Origin: Microvirga guangxiensis
GTDB lineage: Bacteria; Pseudomonadota; Alphaproteobacteria; Rhizobiales; Beijerinckiaceae
Reading direction: 5' to 3'
DNA: 64,000 bases
Assembly (NCBI RefSeq): GCF_900102135.1
Contig: NZ_FMVJ01000008.1
Location: forward strand, 94,170 to 158,169
Position numbers and translations under genes: made by a program. Positions 17,264-28,097 of the stretch are shown here, piece by piece; positions within the stretch are counted from its first letter, which is position 1; each line of letters starts with the position of its first letter. Under the pieces are notes generated by a model. That model did not search any database, had not been told where the DNA came from, and was given only the letters and a program-made list of their open reading frames with translations.

Positions 17264-19666
17264 TTGGCAAAATCGCACGCCCCCGGTCCTGCCCGACGTC
17301 TTGCAAATACTAAACTTCCGCTCCTTCGGATCATAGCTCTGCTTGGGGTTATGATGCTCCTCTGGACGGTGCCCGGTATGGCGGCAGGCCGTGTGCAGGA
17401 GTTTCTTCCAAAGGCGCAGCCGACCGATTTCTTTCCAGGGGCAGATCGTTTCGGCACACCGCAAGGCGACCCGCCACTCGTTCCCGTTCACCAAGGCGAC
17501 CGCCTTCTCGGCTACGTCTATCTAAACTCTGATATCACGAGCGCCATCGGCTATTCCGGCAAGCCTATAAATCTGCTTGTGGGCATCGACACCAACGGCG
17601 TCATCACCGGGATCAAACTTGTCGACCACAAGGAGCCGATCGTGCTGATCGGCATCCCGGAGCGACGTATCATCGACGCGATGAACACGTTGATCGGGCG
17701 CGACATGAAGCCCGTCGCGAGCGGTGCAGAACGCCCGCCCCAGGTCGATATCGTCAGCGGCGCGACCGTGACCGTGCTCGTGATGGGCGACAGCGTCGTG
17801 CGCTCCGCCGTTCGTCTCATCCGCAGCGGCCGACTTGGTACCGCCCAGGGGGCACCAGCCGCTGCCGCGGCTCCCCCGGCCGTAAGGACTGTCGATCTGA
17901 CAAAAAGCGAGGTCCGCGACTGGCAAACCCTGCTCGGAGATGGGTCGGTGCGCCGCCTGTCGCTTACTGTCGGCGAGGTCAATGAAACCTACCTTCAGGC
18001 GGGCAACCAAGAAGCAGCCAACAACTCCGAAACAGGCGACCCGAACGACACCTTCATCGACATGTACGTTGCGCCCGTGAGCATCCCTACCATCGGGCGA
18101 AGCCTCCTTGGGGATGCTGGCTACGAGCAACTCAAGGCGCGGCTCAAGCCTGGCCAGCAGGCGATCGTCGTTGCCGGTGATGGCGTCTATTCGTTCAAGG
18201 GATCGGGATATGTCCGCGGCGGCATCTTCGACCGGGTCGAACTGCTACAGGGTGGCCAGGGCATCCGATTCCGCGACCGCAACCATACACGTCTCGGCGA
18301 CCTCGCAGCGGAGGGAGCGCCGCCCCTGCGCGAGATTGCCCTGTTCGTGGTGCCTGAGGACTTCACCCTCGACCTGACAGAACCGTGGCAAATCCAGTTG
18401 CTCGTGCAGCGCAACGTCGGCGCCAGAGACCGGGCCTTCCTGACGTATAATCTCGAATACACGTTGCCGGACCAGTATCTTCGGATCGAGCAGCCTCCCG
18501 CCCTGGCATCGACGCCCGCCCCAGCCCCTTCGCAGCAGGCTCAGGCTGGCGCTCAATCCAATGCGCCTGTCCAACCAGCGCCACCTGCCGAGCCGTCATT
18601 GAACGACGCGGACGCACTCGCGGCAGGAGACATCGAGGAGCCGCTCTGGCTCAAGATCTGGAAGACGAATACCGTCTCCATCGGCATCGCCGCCATCGCC
18701 CTTCTTGTCCTCACCGCGATCTTCTTTTTCCAAGATGCCTTGGTGAAGCGCCCGAAGATCTATGTCTGGGTCCGGCGCGCGTACCTGACTTTCACCCTCG
18801 TCTGGCTCGGCTGGTATGCCAACGCTCAGCTCTCGGTCGTGAACGTTCTCACCTTCACGAACTCCCTTATCACGGATTTCAACTGGGAGTTCTTCCTGGC
18901 GGCGCCCCTGATCTTCATCCTCTGGGCGGCAGTCGCAGCGGGGCTGTTGTTTTGGGGCCGAGGCCCATTCTGCGGCTGGCTCTGCCCCTTCGGCGCGTTG
19001 CAGGAGCTCACCAACAACATTGCCCAATGGCTCAAAGTGCCGCAGATCACTGTGCCCTGGGGGCTGCATGAACGCCTGTGGCCGATCAAGTACATCATCT
19101 TCCTCGGATTGTTCGGCCTTTCTCTCTACAATGTAGCGTTGGCCGAGGTCTTCGCCGAGGTCGAGCCGTTCAAGACGGCCATCATCCTGAAGTTCGTCCG
19201 TGACTGGCCGTTTGTCATCTATGCCCTGACGCTACTTGCGGCAGGTCTGTTCATCGAACGCTTCTTCTGCCGCTATCTTTGCCCGCTCGGCGCGGCACTC
19301 GCCATTCCAGGGCGCATTCGCACCTTCGAGTGGCTCAAGCGCTGGCCGGAATGCGGCTCGCCCTGCCAGCGCTGCGCCAAGGAATGCCCAGTGCAGTCGA
19401 TCCATCCCGAGGGTCAGATCAACGTCAACGAATGCATCTACTGCATGCATTGCCAGGAACTGTACCACGACGACCACCGCTGCCCGCATATGATCCAGGT
19501 GCGGCTCAAACGCGAGAAGCGCGAGGCACTTTCTTCTCCGTCCATGCGCCAGAACAAAGACGGCGGTTCTGGACCCGCTAAACCAATCATCACCCATAAG
19601 GGCAAGGTTGTCGGAACGCCCTCGGACGAACCGACCACAGCCGATGCCCCGACCACCGCCTCATGA
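17264..19666 (+). CDS. nosR: NosR, flavin- and Fe-S-containing regulator/electron donor for N2O reduction
   Basis: An 800-residue membrane protein required for nos expression and electron supply to NosZ. A leader and signal segment (about 18-40) is followed by a periplasmic FMN-binding domain with the flavinylation motif SGAT at 165-168 and an Ala/Pro-rich linker near 420-450. Then come several membrane helices with CGWLCPFG and CRYLCPLG motifs, and a C-terminal cytoplasmic pair of [4Fe-4S] motifs (CQRCAKECP and CIYCMHC). The only suitable start is a TTG at 17264 with a weak ribosome-binding site; an ATG 29 codons further in would cut the leader. The stop overlaps an ATG of nosZ. Confidence 0.95.
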   Translation: MAKSHAPGPARRLANTKLPLLRIIALLGVMMLLWTVPGMAAGRVQEFLPKAQPTDFFPGADRFGTPQGDPPLVPVHQGDRLLGYVYLNSDITSAIGYSGKPINLLVGIDTNGVITGIKLVDHKEPIVLIGIPERRIIDAMNTLIGRDMKPVASGAERPPQVDIVSGATVTVLVMGDSVVRSAVRLIRSGRLGTAQGAPAAAAAPPAVRTVDLTKSEVRDWQTLLGDGSVRRLSLTVGEVNETYLQAGNQEAANNSETGDPNDTFIDMYVAPVSIPTIGRSLLGDAGYEQLKARLKPGQQAIVVAGDGVYSFKGSGYVRGGIFDRVELLQGGQGIRFRDRNHTRLGDLAAEGAPPLREIALFVVPEDFTLDLTEPWQIQLLVQRNVGARDRAFLTYNLEYTLPDQYLRIEQPPALASTPAPAPSQQAQAGAQSNAPVQPAPPAEPSLNDADALAAGDIEEPLWLKIWKTNTVSIGIAAIALLVLTAIFFFQDALVKRPKIYVWVRRAYLTFTLVWLGWYANAQLSVVNVLTFTNSLITDFNWEFFLAAPLIFILWAAVAAGLLFWGRGPFCGWLCPFGALQELTNNIAQWLKVPQITVPWGLHERLWPIKYIIFLGLFGLSLYNVALAEVFAEVEPFKTAIILKFVRDWPFVIYALTLLAAGLFIERFFCRYLCPLGAALAIPGRIRTFEWLKRWPECGSPCQRCAKECPVQSIHPEGQINVNECIYCMHCQELYHDDHRCPHMIQVRLKREKREALSSPSMRQNKDGGSGPAKPIITHKGKVVGTPSDEPTTADAPTTAS

Positions 19667-19683
19667 GCAAGAAGGAGACTCAC

Positions 19684-21633
19684 ATGGCCAGCGAAGAACA
19701 GAAGCACGGTCTCAACCGCCGACAACTCCTCGGGACGACTGCCGTTGCCGCAGCGGCCGGCGCGGCCGGTGTCGCTGGCGGAATTTCCCTGAAGGATGCT
19801 GGCGTGATCACCTCCGCCGAGGCCCAGACCGCCCCGGGAGCGCCGGCGGCGCGGCCTGCTGTCGCCAATAAGTACGAGGTCAAGCCTGGTGAGCTCGACG
19901 AGTATTATGTATTCTTCTCCAGTGGCCAGACAGGCGAAGTCCGCATCGTCGGCCTGCCTTCCATGCGCGAATTGATGCGTGTTCCGGTGTTTAACCGCGA
20001 CAGCGCCACCGGATGGGGCCAGACCAACGAAAGCCGCAAGATCCTCACGGAAGGTCTAACGCCAGAGAGCGTCGAGTACCTGAAGGACAAGGGTGGCGTC
20101 TATACCGCCGGCGACCTGCACCACCCTCACCTATCCTTCACGGACGGCACCTATGATGGGCGCTATCTGTTCGTGAACGACAAGCTGAACACCCGCGTCG
20201 CCCGCATCCGCCTCGACGTGATGAAATGCGATAAGATCATCCAGTTGCCTAACCAGCATACGGTCCACGGGTTGCGTGTGCAGAAGTATCCGCGCACCGG
20301 CTACGTGTTCTGCAATGGCGAAGATCGCGTACCGATCCCGAACGACGGCAAGATCCTCGACGATCCGAAGCAGTATTCCTCGATCTTCACTGCCGTCGAC
20401 GGCGACACGATGAAGGTTGCCTGGCAGATCAGGGTCGACGGCAACCTCGACAACGTCGATGCCGATTACCAGGGCAAGTATGCCTGGGCTACCTGCTATA
20501 ATTCCGAGGAAGGCGTCACTCTTGCCGAGATGATGTCCAAGGAGCAGGATTGGGTCGTCATCTTCAACCTCAAGGCCATTGAGGATGCCGTGAAGAACGG
20601 TGAAGCCCAGACCGTTGGCGGGGTGCCGCTCCTCGACGGACGGGCGGGCTCTAAGTTTACCCGCTACATTCCGGTGGCAAACAGCCCGCACGGCATCAAC
20701 ACCGCGCCGGACGGCATCCACTTCGTTGCCAACGGCAAGCTTTCGCCGACTGTCACGGTTTTCGACGCTCGCAAGCTCGACGACCTGTTCGCCGACAAGA
20801 TCAAGCCACGCGACGTGGTCGTGGCCGAACCCGAGCTCGGCCTCGGCCCGCTGCACACCGCCTATGACGGCAAGGGCAACGCCTATACGACTCTGTTCCT
20901 CGACAGCCAGGTGGTGAAGTGGAACATTGATCTCGCTCGGCGTGCCTTCGCAGGGGAGAAGGTGAACCCGGTCATCCAGAAGCTCGACGTGCATTACCAA
21001 CCGGGCCACAACCATACCTCCATGGGCCAGACCAAGGAGGCCGATGGCAAGTGGCTGATTTCGTTGAACAAGTTCTCTAAGGACCGCTACCTCAATGTCG
21101 GTCCGCTCAAGCCGGAGAACGACCAGCTCATCGACATCTCGGGCGACCGGATGGTGCTCGTGCACGATAACCCGACCTTCGCCGAACCGCACGACGCCAC
21201 CATTGTGCACCGCTCCAAGATCAACCCGCTTCATGTGTGGAAGCGTGACGACCCGTTCTTTGCGGACGCTGTGCAGCAGGCCAAAGCCGATGGCATCACC
21301 TTGGAAACGGACTCGGAGGTGATCCGCGATGGAAACAAGGTGCGGGTCTACATGACCTCGGCAGCGCCGGCTTTTGGCCTGGAGTCTTTCCAGGTGAAGC
21401 AGGGTGATGAGGTCACGGTTTACGTCACGAATGTTGATGAGGTCGAGGACCTCACCCACGGCTTCGCCATGGTCAATTACGGCATCAACATGGAGGTGGC
21501 ACCGCAAGCCACGGCCTCGGTCACGTTCAAAGCGGACCGGCCCGGTGTGTACTGGTACTTCTGCTCCTGGTTCTGCCATGCCATGCACATGGAGATGAAG
21601 GGGCGCATGTTCGTCGAGCCGCAGGCGTCCTGA
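19684..21633 (+). CDS. nosZ: Nitrous oxide reductase NosZ (Tat-exported, clade I type)
   Basis: A 649-residue periplasmic copper enzyme reducing N2O to N2. It has a Tat signal (NRRQLLGTT plus an Ala-rich core), a seven-bladed propeller with the CuZ histidine region [12 protein letters not shown] and NSPHGIN, and a C-terminal cupredoxin domain with the CuA site [12 protein letters not shown]. The ATG at 19684 is preferred because AAGGAG sits 6 bases upstream; an ATG at 19663 overlapping the nosR stop would add seven residues. The Tat leader and the nosRZDFYLX order indicate the clade I type. Confidence 0.97.
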   Translation: MASEEQKHGLNRRQLLGTTAVAAAAGAAGVAGGISLKDAGVITSAEAQTAPGAPAARPAVANKYEVKPGELDEYYVFFSSGQTGEVRIVGLPSMRELMRVPVFNRDSATGWGQTNESRKILTEGLTPESVEYLKDKGGVYTAGDLHHPHLSFTDGTYDGRYLFVNDKLNTRVARIRLDVMKCDKIIQLPNQHTVHGLRVQKYPRTGYVFCNGEDRVPIPNDGKILDDPKQYSSIFTAVDGDTMKVAWQIRVDGNLDNVDADYQGKYAWATCYNSEEGVTLAEMMSKEQDWVVIFNLKAIEDAVKNGEAQTVGGVPLLDGRAGSKFTRYIPVANSPHGINTAPDGIHFVANGKLSPTVTVFDARKLDDLFADKIKPRDVVVAEPELGLGPLHTAYDGKGNAYTTLFLDSQVVKWNIDLARRAFAGEKVNPVIQKLDVHYQPGHNHTSMGQTKEADGKWLISLNKFSKDRYLNVGPLKPENDQLIDISGDRMVLVHDNPTFAEPHDATIVHRSKINPLHVWKRDDPFFADAVQQAKADGITLETDSEVIRDGNKVRVYMTSAAPAFGLESFQVKQGDEVTVYVTNVDEVEDLTHGFAMVNYGINMEVAPQATASVTFKADRPGVYWYFCSWFCHAMHMEMKGRMFVEPQAS

Positions 21634-21637
21634 CGAG

Positions 21638-23032
21638 ATGATGGAAACACGTGCCATGATGCGAATGGGGTTGGCGGCGATCTTCGCCGCCGGCCTCGCC
21701 CTGCCTGCTCGGGCTGAACGGATTGCCGTCTCTGCAGGTGAAGCGGTTCAGGAGATCATCGATCGTGCCGACGAAGGCGACGTGATCCTCCTGAAGGCTG
21801 GCGAGCATCGCGGCCCCATACGCGTCACACGCAAGGTGACCGTTGAAGGCGAGCCAGGCGCAATCGTTACAGGACCGGGCCAAGGAAGCGTTATCACGGT
21901 GTCCGCCCCCGGAGCGGTCGTGCGCGGGCTGACGATCCGTGGATCGGGCGCGAATCTTGAAAAGATGGACGCTGGAATCTTCGTCGAAAAGACCGCCGCA
22001 GACGCGCTGGTCGAAAGAAACCGCATGGAGGGCAACCTCTATGGCATTTATCTGCATGGGGCAGAGAATTCCATTGCGAAGAACAACACGATCATCGGCA
22101 TGGAAGAAGGACGCCTGAACGAGGCCGGAAACGGCATCTCGGTCTGGAATGCTCCCGGTGCCAAGGTCCTCGACAACGATGTTCGCTTCGGACGTGATGG
22201 CATTTACGTGATCACCAGCAAACGCAACGTATTCTCAGGCAACCGCTTCCGTGATCTGCGCTTCGCCATTCACTACATGTATACAAATGACAGCGAGATC
22301 ACCGACAACATCTCGATCAACAATGCTGTCGGCTTTGCCATGATGTTCTCAAGCCGTCTGAAGATCACCGGCAACGTCTCGGACGGCGATCGCGATCACG
22401 GCTTCCTTTTCAACTACGCCAATGGTTCCCAGATTGCGGGCAACACCGTATTGGGACGCCTCCAGCCTGCCGAGCGCTGGACCAATGCCGGTACGCGGGA
22501 CAGGAACGACAAGGAACATGGTCTCCCCGCACCGGACACGAGCGAGGTAGCGCAAGGTTCTGATTTTCGCCCTGGTCCGACGAAGTGCGTGTTCATTTAC
22601 AACGCAAACCAGAACAGGTTCCGCGATAATTGGTTCGAGGGCTGCGAGATCGGCATTCACTTCACGGCCGGTTCCGAGCGCAACGAAATGGTCGGCAATG
22701 CCTTCATACGGAACCGCAACCAGGTGAAGTACGTCAGCACGCGCTACCTCGACTGGTCCAAGGACGGGCGCGGCAACTACTGGAGTGACAACCCGGCCTT
22801 CGACCTCAACGGCGACGGTCTGGGCGACAGCGCCTACCGCCCGAACGACCTCGTCGACAAAGTGCTTTGGACTGCCCCTCAGGCCAAGGTACTGATGAAC
22901 AGCCCTGCCGTTCAGGTTATCCGTTGGGCCCAGGCTCAATTCCCAGCTCTCTTGCCGGGCGGTGTCGTCGACAGCAGGCCGCTCATGGCCCCTCCTCCAC
23001 GTCCTAAAGTGGCCAAGGGAGGCCAGCCATGA
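21638..23032 (+). CDS. nosD: NosD, periplasmic copper-site maturation protein
   Basis: A 464-residue secreted protein. A signal peptide ends LPARAER and the body is a right-handed beta-helix of repeated NN-x-I/G-N turns (CASH/NosD domain), for example NNTIIGMEEGR and GNRFRDLRFAIHYMYTNDSEI. It works with the NosFY ABC transporter to supply material for the CuZ site of NosZ. The start is 21638 or the second ATG pair at 21656. Its 3' end overlaps nosF (ATGA). Confidence 0.94.
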   Translation: MMETRAMMRMGLAAIFAAGLALPARAERIAVSAGEAVQEIIDRADEGDVILLKAGEHRGPIRVTRKVTVEGEPGAIVTGPGQGSVITVSAPGAVVRGLTIRGSGANLEKMDAGIFVEKTAADALVERNRMEGNLYGIYLHGAENSIAKNNTIIGMEEGRLNEAGNGISVWNAPGAKVLDNDVRFGRDGIYVITSKRNVFSGNRFRDLRFAIHYMYTNDSEITDNISINNAVGFAMMFSSRLKITGNVSDGDRDHGFLFNYANGSQIAGNTVLGRLQPAERWTNAGTRDRNDKEHGLPAPDTSEVAQGSDFRPGPTKCVFIYNANQNRFRDNWFEGCEIGIHFTAGSERNEMVGNAFIRNRNQVKYVSTRYLDWSKDGRGNYWSDNPAFDLNGDGLGDSAYRPNDLVDKVLWTAPQAKVLMNSPAVQVIRWAQAQFPALLPGGVVDSRPLMAPPPRPKVAKGGQP

Positions 23033-23949
23033 CCTCAACCGTCGAAATCAGAAATGTCGTGAAACGCTTCGGCAAGGTCGAGGCTGTCCGCGACGTCTCG
23101 TTCAGCTTACCCGAGGGTGAGACAGTGGCGCTCGTCGGTCACAACGGTGCTGGCAAGACCACATTGATGAAGCTCATGCTCGGGCTCATTCGGCCCACGA
23201 GCGGCAGCATCACCGTGCTGGGCGACGATCCTGCCGCAGGACAGTTCGAGGCGCGTCGACGCCTCGGGTATTTGCCGGAAAGCGTCTCGTTCAATGCCGC
23301 CCTCACTGGGCGCGAAACGCTCGCGTTTTACGCCCGTCTTAAGCGCGAGCCGACCACGGCCGTGCAGCCGCTTCTGGATCGCGTTGGCCTGTCCCATGCG
23401 GCAAGCCGACGGGTCGGCACCTATTCCAAGGGTATGCGCCAGCGCCTTGGCCTCGCGCAGGCGCTGCTGGGGGAGCCGCGGGTGCTGCTGCTCGACGAGC
23501 CGACGACAGGCCTAGACCCGGCCCTGCGTCATAGCTTCTACGAGATCGTCGAGGAGTTGCGCGGGCGCGGGGCCACGGTCCTGCTGTCCTCACATGCCCT
23601 GACGGAACTGGAGGAGCGCGCCGGTCGCGTCATTATCATGAACCGCGGGATCAAGGTCGCAGACGGCACGCTTGACGAGTTGCGCCGCATCGCACGGTTG
23701 CCGACCCGCATCCGTCTCAAGGTCTCTGATGTGGGTCTTGCCAACGTTCCGAACTGGCTGGGTCCTGTAGAGGGATGGCGCCGGGTCAATGGCCACATGG
23801 TCGAGATCGATGCCTCTGCGGAGAGCAAGATCGAAGTTCTGCGGCGCGCGACCAACGAGGGCGCTCCCGTCGAGGACCTCGATGTGATTCCACCGACTCT
23901 TGACGAACTCTATGCACACTTCCTCCTGTCGCAGGAGGCGGCTCGATGA
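23029..23949 (+). CDS. nosF: NosF, ABC transporter ATPase for NosZ maturation
   Basis: A 306-residue ABC ATPase with Walker A GHNGAGKTT, signature YSKGMRQRLGLA, Walker B VLLLDEPTTGLDP and switch His in LLSSHAL. The C-terminal extension of about 80 residues is typical of NosF. GGGAGG precedes the ATG, which overlaps the nosD stop; the stop overlaps the nosY ATG. It pairs with NosY at the inner membrane. Confidence 0.95.
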   Translation: MTSTVEIRNVVKRFGKVEAVRDVSFSLPEGETVALVGHNGAGKTTLMKLMLGLIRPTSGSITVLGDDPAAGQFEARRRLGYLPESVSFNAALTGRETLAFYARLKREPTTAVQPLLDRVGLSHAASRRVGTYSKGMRQRLGLAQALLGEPRVLLLDEPTTGLDPALRHSFYEIVEELRGRGATVLLSSHALTELEERAGRVIIMNRGIKVADGTLDELRRIARLPTRIRLKVSDVGLANVPNWLGPVEGWRRVNGHMVEIDASAESKIEVLRRATNEGAPVEDLDVIPPTLDELYAHFLLSQEAAR

Positions 23950-24776
23950 GAAACATCCTCATTGTCGCCCGCAAGGAAATCCAAGAGGGACTGCGCAACC
24001 GCTGGGTCCTTGCGACGACCCTTCTGCTCGCAGGCCTCGCCTTGTCGCTGACCTTCCTTGGCAGCGCCCCGACGGGCACAGTCGGCGTACGGGCCCTCGA
24101 CGTCGTAATCGTGAGCCTGTCCAGTCTCACCATCTTTCTGCTGCCGCTGATTGCTCTTCTGATTTCACACGACGCTATCGTGGGAGAAATGGAACGTGGC
24201 ACGATGCTGCTGCTGCTGAGCTACCCGGTCGGACGATGGCAGGTGCTGCTCGGCAAGTTCCTCGGCCACCTGTCGATCCTGGCCTTCGCGACGCTGCTGG
24301 GCTATGGCGCCGCAGCGGGCGCCCTGGCGGCGACAGGCGCGGAGATTGACGCTGAGAGCTGGATCGCCTTTGCTACCATGATCGGCTCTTCAATCATGCT
24401 TGGCGCCGCTTTCATCGCTGTTGGCTATCTGGTTAGCGCGCTTGTGCGGGAACGCGGCACTGCAGGCGGCATCGCCGTCGGCATCTGGCTGGTGTTCGTC
24501 CTGATTTACGACATGGCCCTGCTCGGCATGCTCGTCGTCGACCAGGGCCAGATCCTTTCAGGCAGTTTCCTCAACGCCCTTCTCCTGCTCAACCCCGCCG
24601 ACGCCTATCGCCTGTTCAACCTGACGGGCTCTGCAGGCGTCAGTGCGTTCTCCGGCATGGCCGGAGTGGCGCAGAGCGCCACCTTGAGTCCGCCTGTCCT
24701 CCTCGCTGCACTTGCAGCCTGGGCCCTTGTCCCGCTCGCGCTTGCCGCGCTTGCATTCTCCAGGAGAGAATTATGA
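23946..24776 (+). CDS. nosY: NosY, ABC transporter permease for NosZ maturation
   Basis: A 276-residue inner-membrane protein with six predicted hydrophobic segments. It has the ABC-2-type start RNILIVARKEIQEGLRNRW and the conserved ISHDAIVGEMERGTMLLLLSYPVGR loop. Both ends overlap neighbours by 4 bases (ATGA), giving tight coupling with nosF and nosL. Confidence 0.94.
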   Translation: MRNILIVARKEIQEGLRNRWVLATTLLLAGLALSLTFLGSAPTGTVGVRALDVVIVSLSSLTIFLLPLIALLISHDAIVGEMERGTMLLLLSYPVGRWQVLLGKFLGHLSILAFATLLGYGAAAGALAATGAEIDAESWIAFATMIGSSIMLGAAFIAVGYLVSALVRERGTAGGIAVGIWLVFVLIYDMALLGMLVVDQGQILSGSFLNALLLLNPADAYRLFNLTGSAGVSAFSGMAGVAQSATLSPPVLLAALAAWALVPLALAALAFSRREL

Positions 24777-25354
24777 GAAAGATCATCCTTCTCGCCGCCT
24801 TCGCGGGCGCGCTGGCGCTCACCGGGTGCAACGACCAAAAGACCGCTGAGGCACCGCCGCCTCCGCAGGAACTGACGACAGCGGCTATCGGCCATTACTG
24901 CGGCATGAACGTGTTGGAGCATACGGGCCCCAAGGGGCAGATTATCCTGGCCAGCCGCAAGGAGCCGATCTGGTTCTCGTCTGCACGGGACGCGATCTCG
25001 TTCACGATGCTGCCCGAGGAGCCGAAGGACATCAGCGCGATCTATGTGTCGGACATGGCCAAGGCCTCCGATTGGGATAAGCCCGGAACGACCAACTGGG
25101 TCGATGCGCGAAAGGCGTTCTTCGTCGTCGGTAGCCGGATGAAGGGCGGCATGGGTGCGGATGAGGCAGTGCCATTCTCCGACAAGGGAGCGGCCGAGAA
25201 GTTTGCGGCCGAGAATGGCGGACGCGTGATGGCCTTCGCCGAAGTGCCGAAGGACTATGTTCTCGGCGCGACGGCCGAGACGACAAGCTCCGTCGAGGAG
25301 GGGCATGAGGGCCATGGCACCTCTGCTGCACCGAAGGATGGTCACGCGCACTGA
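24773..25354 (+). CDS. nosL: NosL, copper-binding lipoprotein
   Basis: A 193-residue outer-face lipoprotein with lipobox LTGC (Cys19). It is a Cu(I) chaperone that delivers copper for NosZ assembly. The HYCGMNVLEHTGPKGQI segment holds the conserved Cys and Met of the family. The C-terminus is His-rich (GHEGHGT and HAH), which may add metal binding. The ATG overlaps the nosY stop and has GGAG upstream. Confidence 0.93.
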   Translation: MRKIILLAAFAGALALTGCNDQKTAEAPPPPQELTTAAIGHYCGMNVLEHTGPKGQIILASRKEPIWFSSARDAISFTMLPEEPKDISAIYVSDMAKASDWDKPGTTNWVDARKAFFVVGSRMKGGMGADEAVPFSDKGAAEKFAAENGGRVMAFAEVPKDYVLGATAETTSSVEEGHEGHGTSAAPKDGHAH

Positions 25355-25365
25355 AGGAGCCAGCC

Positions 25366-26364
25366 ATGCCGACCAACCTCTCGCGCCGACGTTTCATCGG
25401 AGTCACCGCGGCTGCGGCAGGTCTCAATCTCGTGCCGTTCGGATTTCCGGCTGAGGCCAAAGCGCACCTCGTTACTTGGCGCGGCCAAGTGATGGGCGCG
25501 GTTGCGACCCTGCAAGTACATCATCACGACCGTGCTGCAGCCGAGCGCCTCATAGAACGCTCGCTGGCGGAGGTGCGCCGCCTCGAGACGGTATTCAGTC
25601 TATATCGTGAAGATTCTGCTCTCGTGACGCTCAACCGGAATGGCGTCTTGATTGCGCCGCCAACGGATCTGATCACACTGCTTACCGAATGCCGGCGCTA
25701 CTGGGAGCTAACCCGCGGCGCATTCGATCCCACTATACAATCTCTGTGGGCGCTTTATCGGGATCATTTCTCCAGCCCCCACGCGGATCCTGATGGGCCA
25801 CCCGCTTCCACGGTCAAGGCTGCCCTGGAGCGAGTGGGTTTCGGCGGGGTGACGTTCGACGCGAACCGGATCATCCTGCCCCAGCGCGGCATGGGCATGA
25901 CCCTGAACGGCATTGCACAGGGCTACTTGACGGATCGGGTCGTGGACAGCCTGCGCGCCGGCGGCATCGAGAGCAGCCTCGTCGACATGGGAGAGCCGCG
26001 AGCCGTTGGCTCCCACCCCTCGGGCGAAGCGTGGCGCGTCGGCATTGCCGACCCCGAACATCCCGAGCGGGTCAGCGATACACTCAACGCGGTTGATCAA
26101 GCGGTCGCCACCTCAGGGAGCTATGGCTTCCGCTTCGATCCCGAGGGGCGTTTCAACCATCTGCTCGACCCGCGCACGGGCGCCTCGGCTAAGCTTTATC
26201 GAAGTATCACCGTCGTATTGCCGACAGCTACGGCGGCGGACGCGTTGTCGACTGCATTCAGCCTGCTGCCGCCCGAGGACATCGAGAGAATACTCCAGCG
26301 TCTTGGTGAGGGGCAGGTCCGCTTGGTTACTGCATCGGGAGAAACAATCAGACTTCAGGCCTGA
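25366..26364 (+). CDS. nosX: NosX, ApbE-type FAD:protein FMN transferase
   Basis: A 332-residue periplasmic flavin transferase that attaches FMN to the SGAT threonine of NosR. It has a Tat-type leader (SRRRFIGVTAAAAG), the ApbE core MGAVATLQVHHHD, LNGIAQGYLTDRV, SLVDMGEPRAVG and the metal-site region HLLDPRTGASA. AGGAG precedes the ATG at 25366, 11 bases after nosL. It is the last gene of the nos operon and is followed by a strong terminator. Confidence 0.93.
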   Translation: MPTNLSRRRFIGVTAAAAGLNLVPFGFPAEAKAHLVTWRGQVMGAVATLQVHHHDRAAAERLIERSLAEVRRLETVFSLYREDSALVTLNRNGVLIAPPTDLITLLTECRRYWELTRGAFDPTIQSLWALYRDHFSSPHADPDGPPASTVKAALERVGFGGVTFDANRIILPQRGMGMTLNGIAQGYLTDRVVDSLRAGGIESSLVDMGEPRAVGSHPSGEAWRVGIADPEHPERVSDTLNAVDQAVATSGSYGFRFDPEGRFNHLLDPRTGASAKLYRSITVVLPTATAADALSTAFSLLPPEDIERILQRLGEGQVRLVTASGETIRLQA

Positions 26365-26451
26365 GCTATGGGGTCGGAACCGTAACTGACTCAGGAGCCT
26401 GCTGTTCTAAGGGTTCCGGCGCGGTGTCTCACAGCAGAAGAACATCCATGA

Positions 26452-26481
26452 AAAAAGGCGGTTCTCCAGAACCGCCTTTTT
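26452..26481. terminator. Bidirectional intrinsic terminator after nosX
   Basis: AAAAAGGCGGTTCT (26452-26465) and AGAACCGCCTTTTT (26468-26481) form a GC-rich stem flanked by A- and T-tracts, so it works on both strands. It ends the nos operon (plus) and the BA14K gene (minus), which converge here. Confidence 0.92.
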
Positions 26482-26503
26482 ATTGATCCATCCTGTACTG
26501 TGT

Positions 26504-27031
26504 TTAACCGCCGTAGGGCGACACGCAGGCCTGTCGTGGCCCGTTCAGGGGCTGGTAACTGTTGTCCGACACGCGATAGGACTTCCAACGGTTCTCGCAC
26601 CAATTGACATGCGCCGCGCTCAAGCGAACTGGAGCATATACAGGCGGGGCAGCGACGGCTGGCTGATTGGCGATAGCCCCCCCGATGATGGCTCCCGCAA
26701 CAAAGGCAGCCGGTGGGAACCACCATCCGTTGTGCTGTCGATAGCCCCGACGGTACTCCCGATACCCTCGATGTCCATTGTAGTAGCCCCAGCCGCCACG
26801 CCTTTCGAAGCGAGGACGCTCGACGCGGCGCTCATGGCGCGGACGCTCGATGCGGCGGCGCTCGAACCTGTCTCGGTCGTCACCACGACGGAACTGCACC
26901 TGCTGCAAGCTAACGCTCGCGGCATCAGGCTTCATGACAGGTAAAGGAGCTGCATTTACAGTTGATACCGCAGACCCAAGAACGCTCGTAGCCAAACAAG
27001 TCGCAACAATACCAGACACTACTCTCTTCAT
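26504..27031 (-). CDS. BA14K family secreted protein
   Basis: A 175-residue protein with a signal peptide ([23 protein letters not shown]), an Arg-rich low-complexity middle (repeats of ER and RPR/RRxER), a hydrophobic [19 protein letters not shown] segment, and a C-terminal BA14K/lectin-like motif with [19 protein letters not shown] and a second Cys. The family is largely limited to Rhizobiales and was first noted as a Brucella immunoreactive antigen. The ATG at 27031 has GGAG upstream; the longer frame to 27151 is rejected. Confidence 0.85.
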   Translation of the reverse strand: MKRVVSGIVATCLATSVLGSAVSTVNAAPLPVMKPDAASVSLQQVQFRRGDDRDRFERRRIERPRHERRVERPRFERRGGWGYYNGHRGYREYRRGYRQHNGWWFPPAAFVAGAIIGGAIANQPAVAAPPVYAPVRLSAAHVNWCENRWKSYRVSDNSYQPLNGPRQACVSPYGG

Positions 27032-27196
27032 AACTATCTCCGCAGGCAGATGGTGAACTCGTTGCCTGTATGGAATTTTGAGCTCCGCTGGTGAATGCGA
27101 ACTGAATGCTGGCATTAAGCTTTCGTAATGTTCAAGAGACGTCTTGATCACCGAAGCCGGCGCGCTTCTCCCAAGCCGCGGAATATTCCCTTTGTG

Positions 27197-27904
27197 TCAA
27201 AGGGTGAGAGCGGTCGTATCGCTTGAGATCAATGCCCTCAGAATCCCCTGTTGCGTACGTTCACTGTGTTGCACCATCGCCGATCGCGCCTGTTCCGGAT
27301 CACGGAGGCGCAACACTTCCACGATGTGGCGGTGGTCGTCACTGGTTTCAGGGTTCACGTCTCGGCTAAGCGCGCCGAGATAGAACAGCCGCGTACACTC
27401 GTCGAGAAAGGCACTGACCATAGCCAGGAGACGTGGATTGTTGGCACCTTCGGCAATGGCGATATGGAAATCGCGATTGGCCTTCACGAATGACTGCACG
27501 CTCTCCCCTTGAGAGGGATCATACCGAGCCTCTGCCATTGCTTCCAACCGATCGAGATCAGCGGGTGTCAGGTTGAGCGCCGCCATAGATGCGGCGGTCC
27601 CCTCAGTCATGGCTCGAATGGCAAACAGGTCGTTGATATCCTTAACGGTTATCGGAGTGACCCTATAGCCCCGGCGAGGAAACGCTTCGATCAATCCCTC
27701 GGCGACCAACCGTCCGAGAGCCTCTCGCACTGGGGTCTTGCTCATCGAGAGCTCGTCGGCAAGTTCTGCCTCAGAAAACTCGGCACTGGGACGCAATTCC
27801 CCTGAAAGCACCCTTGCCCGCAAGGCTTGGTAGGCGGTCTCGGTCAGCGACAATTTCCTGCTGCGAGCACCTGTGCCATCGCGCATGGGAATGAGGGTCT
27901 GCAA
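27197..27904 (-). CDS. GntR family regulator, FCD subfamily
   Basis: A 235-residue repressor-type regulator with an N-terminal winged helix (about 15-85: ALRARVLSGELRP, ELADELSMSKTPVREALGRL) and a C-terminal FCD helical ligand domain with Asp/His metal-type residues (FHIAIAEGANNPRL, DDHRHIVEVLRLRD). The start is a TTG at 27904 with GGAG 9 bases upstream; an ATG six codons in lacks a ribosome-binding site. It is divergent from the racemase operon, which it most likely controls. Confidence 0.88.
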   Translation of the reverse strand: MQTLIPMRDGTGARSRKLSLTETAYQALRARVLSGELRPSAEFSEAELADELSMSKTPVREALGRLVAEGLIEAFPRRGYRVTPITVKDINDLFAIRAMTEGTAASMAALNLTPADLDRLEAMAEARYDPSQGESVQSFVKANRDFHIAIAEGANNPRLLAMVSAFLDECTRLFYLGALSRDVNPETSDDHRHIVEVLRLRDPEQARSAMVQHSERTQQGILRALISSDTTALTL

Positions 27905-28032
27905 TCTGGCGTACTCCTACTGTCGAAGCGTGCGGGCATCCTCCAGCACGGTCGCTGAAGCGCCTTCATCGCTTATTCCGTCCTTCTCCCCTGGATTTCC
28001 TCAATACGCAAGAGAGTGACACTCGACATGAC

Positions 28033-28063
28033 ATATTTTGTAGTATATCACCAGGAATATCAC
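28033..28063. promoter_or_regulatory. AT-rich operator candidate in the divergent GntR/racemase promoter
   Basis: The stretch contains the imperfect palindrome ATATTTTG-TAGTATAT (28033-28048) and a direct repeat ATATCAC at 28045-28051 and 28057-28063, spaced 12 bases apart. It lies 35-65 bp upstream of the racemase start, where an FCD-GntR repressor would bind. Confidence 0.4.
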
Positions 28064-28097
28064 TGAGCTGAGCCAAGAATCTTGGCCGGAGGGGCGT

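Noticed and set aside
20131..21657. 508-codon open frame on the strand opposite nosZ
   Set aside because: It is a mirror frame caused by the codon bias of nosZ; the His/Val-rich translation has no family signature, whereas nosZ has complete CuA and CuZ motifs.
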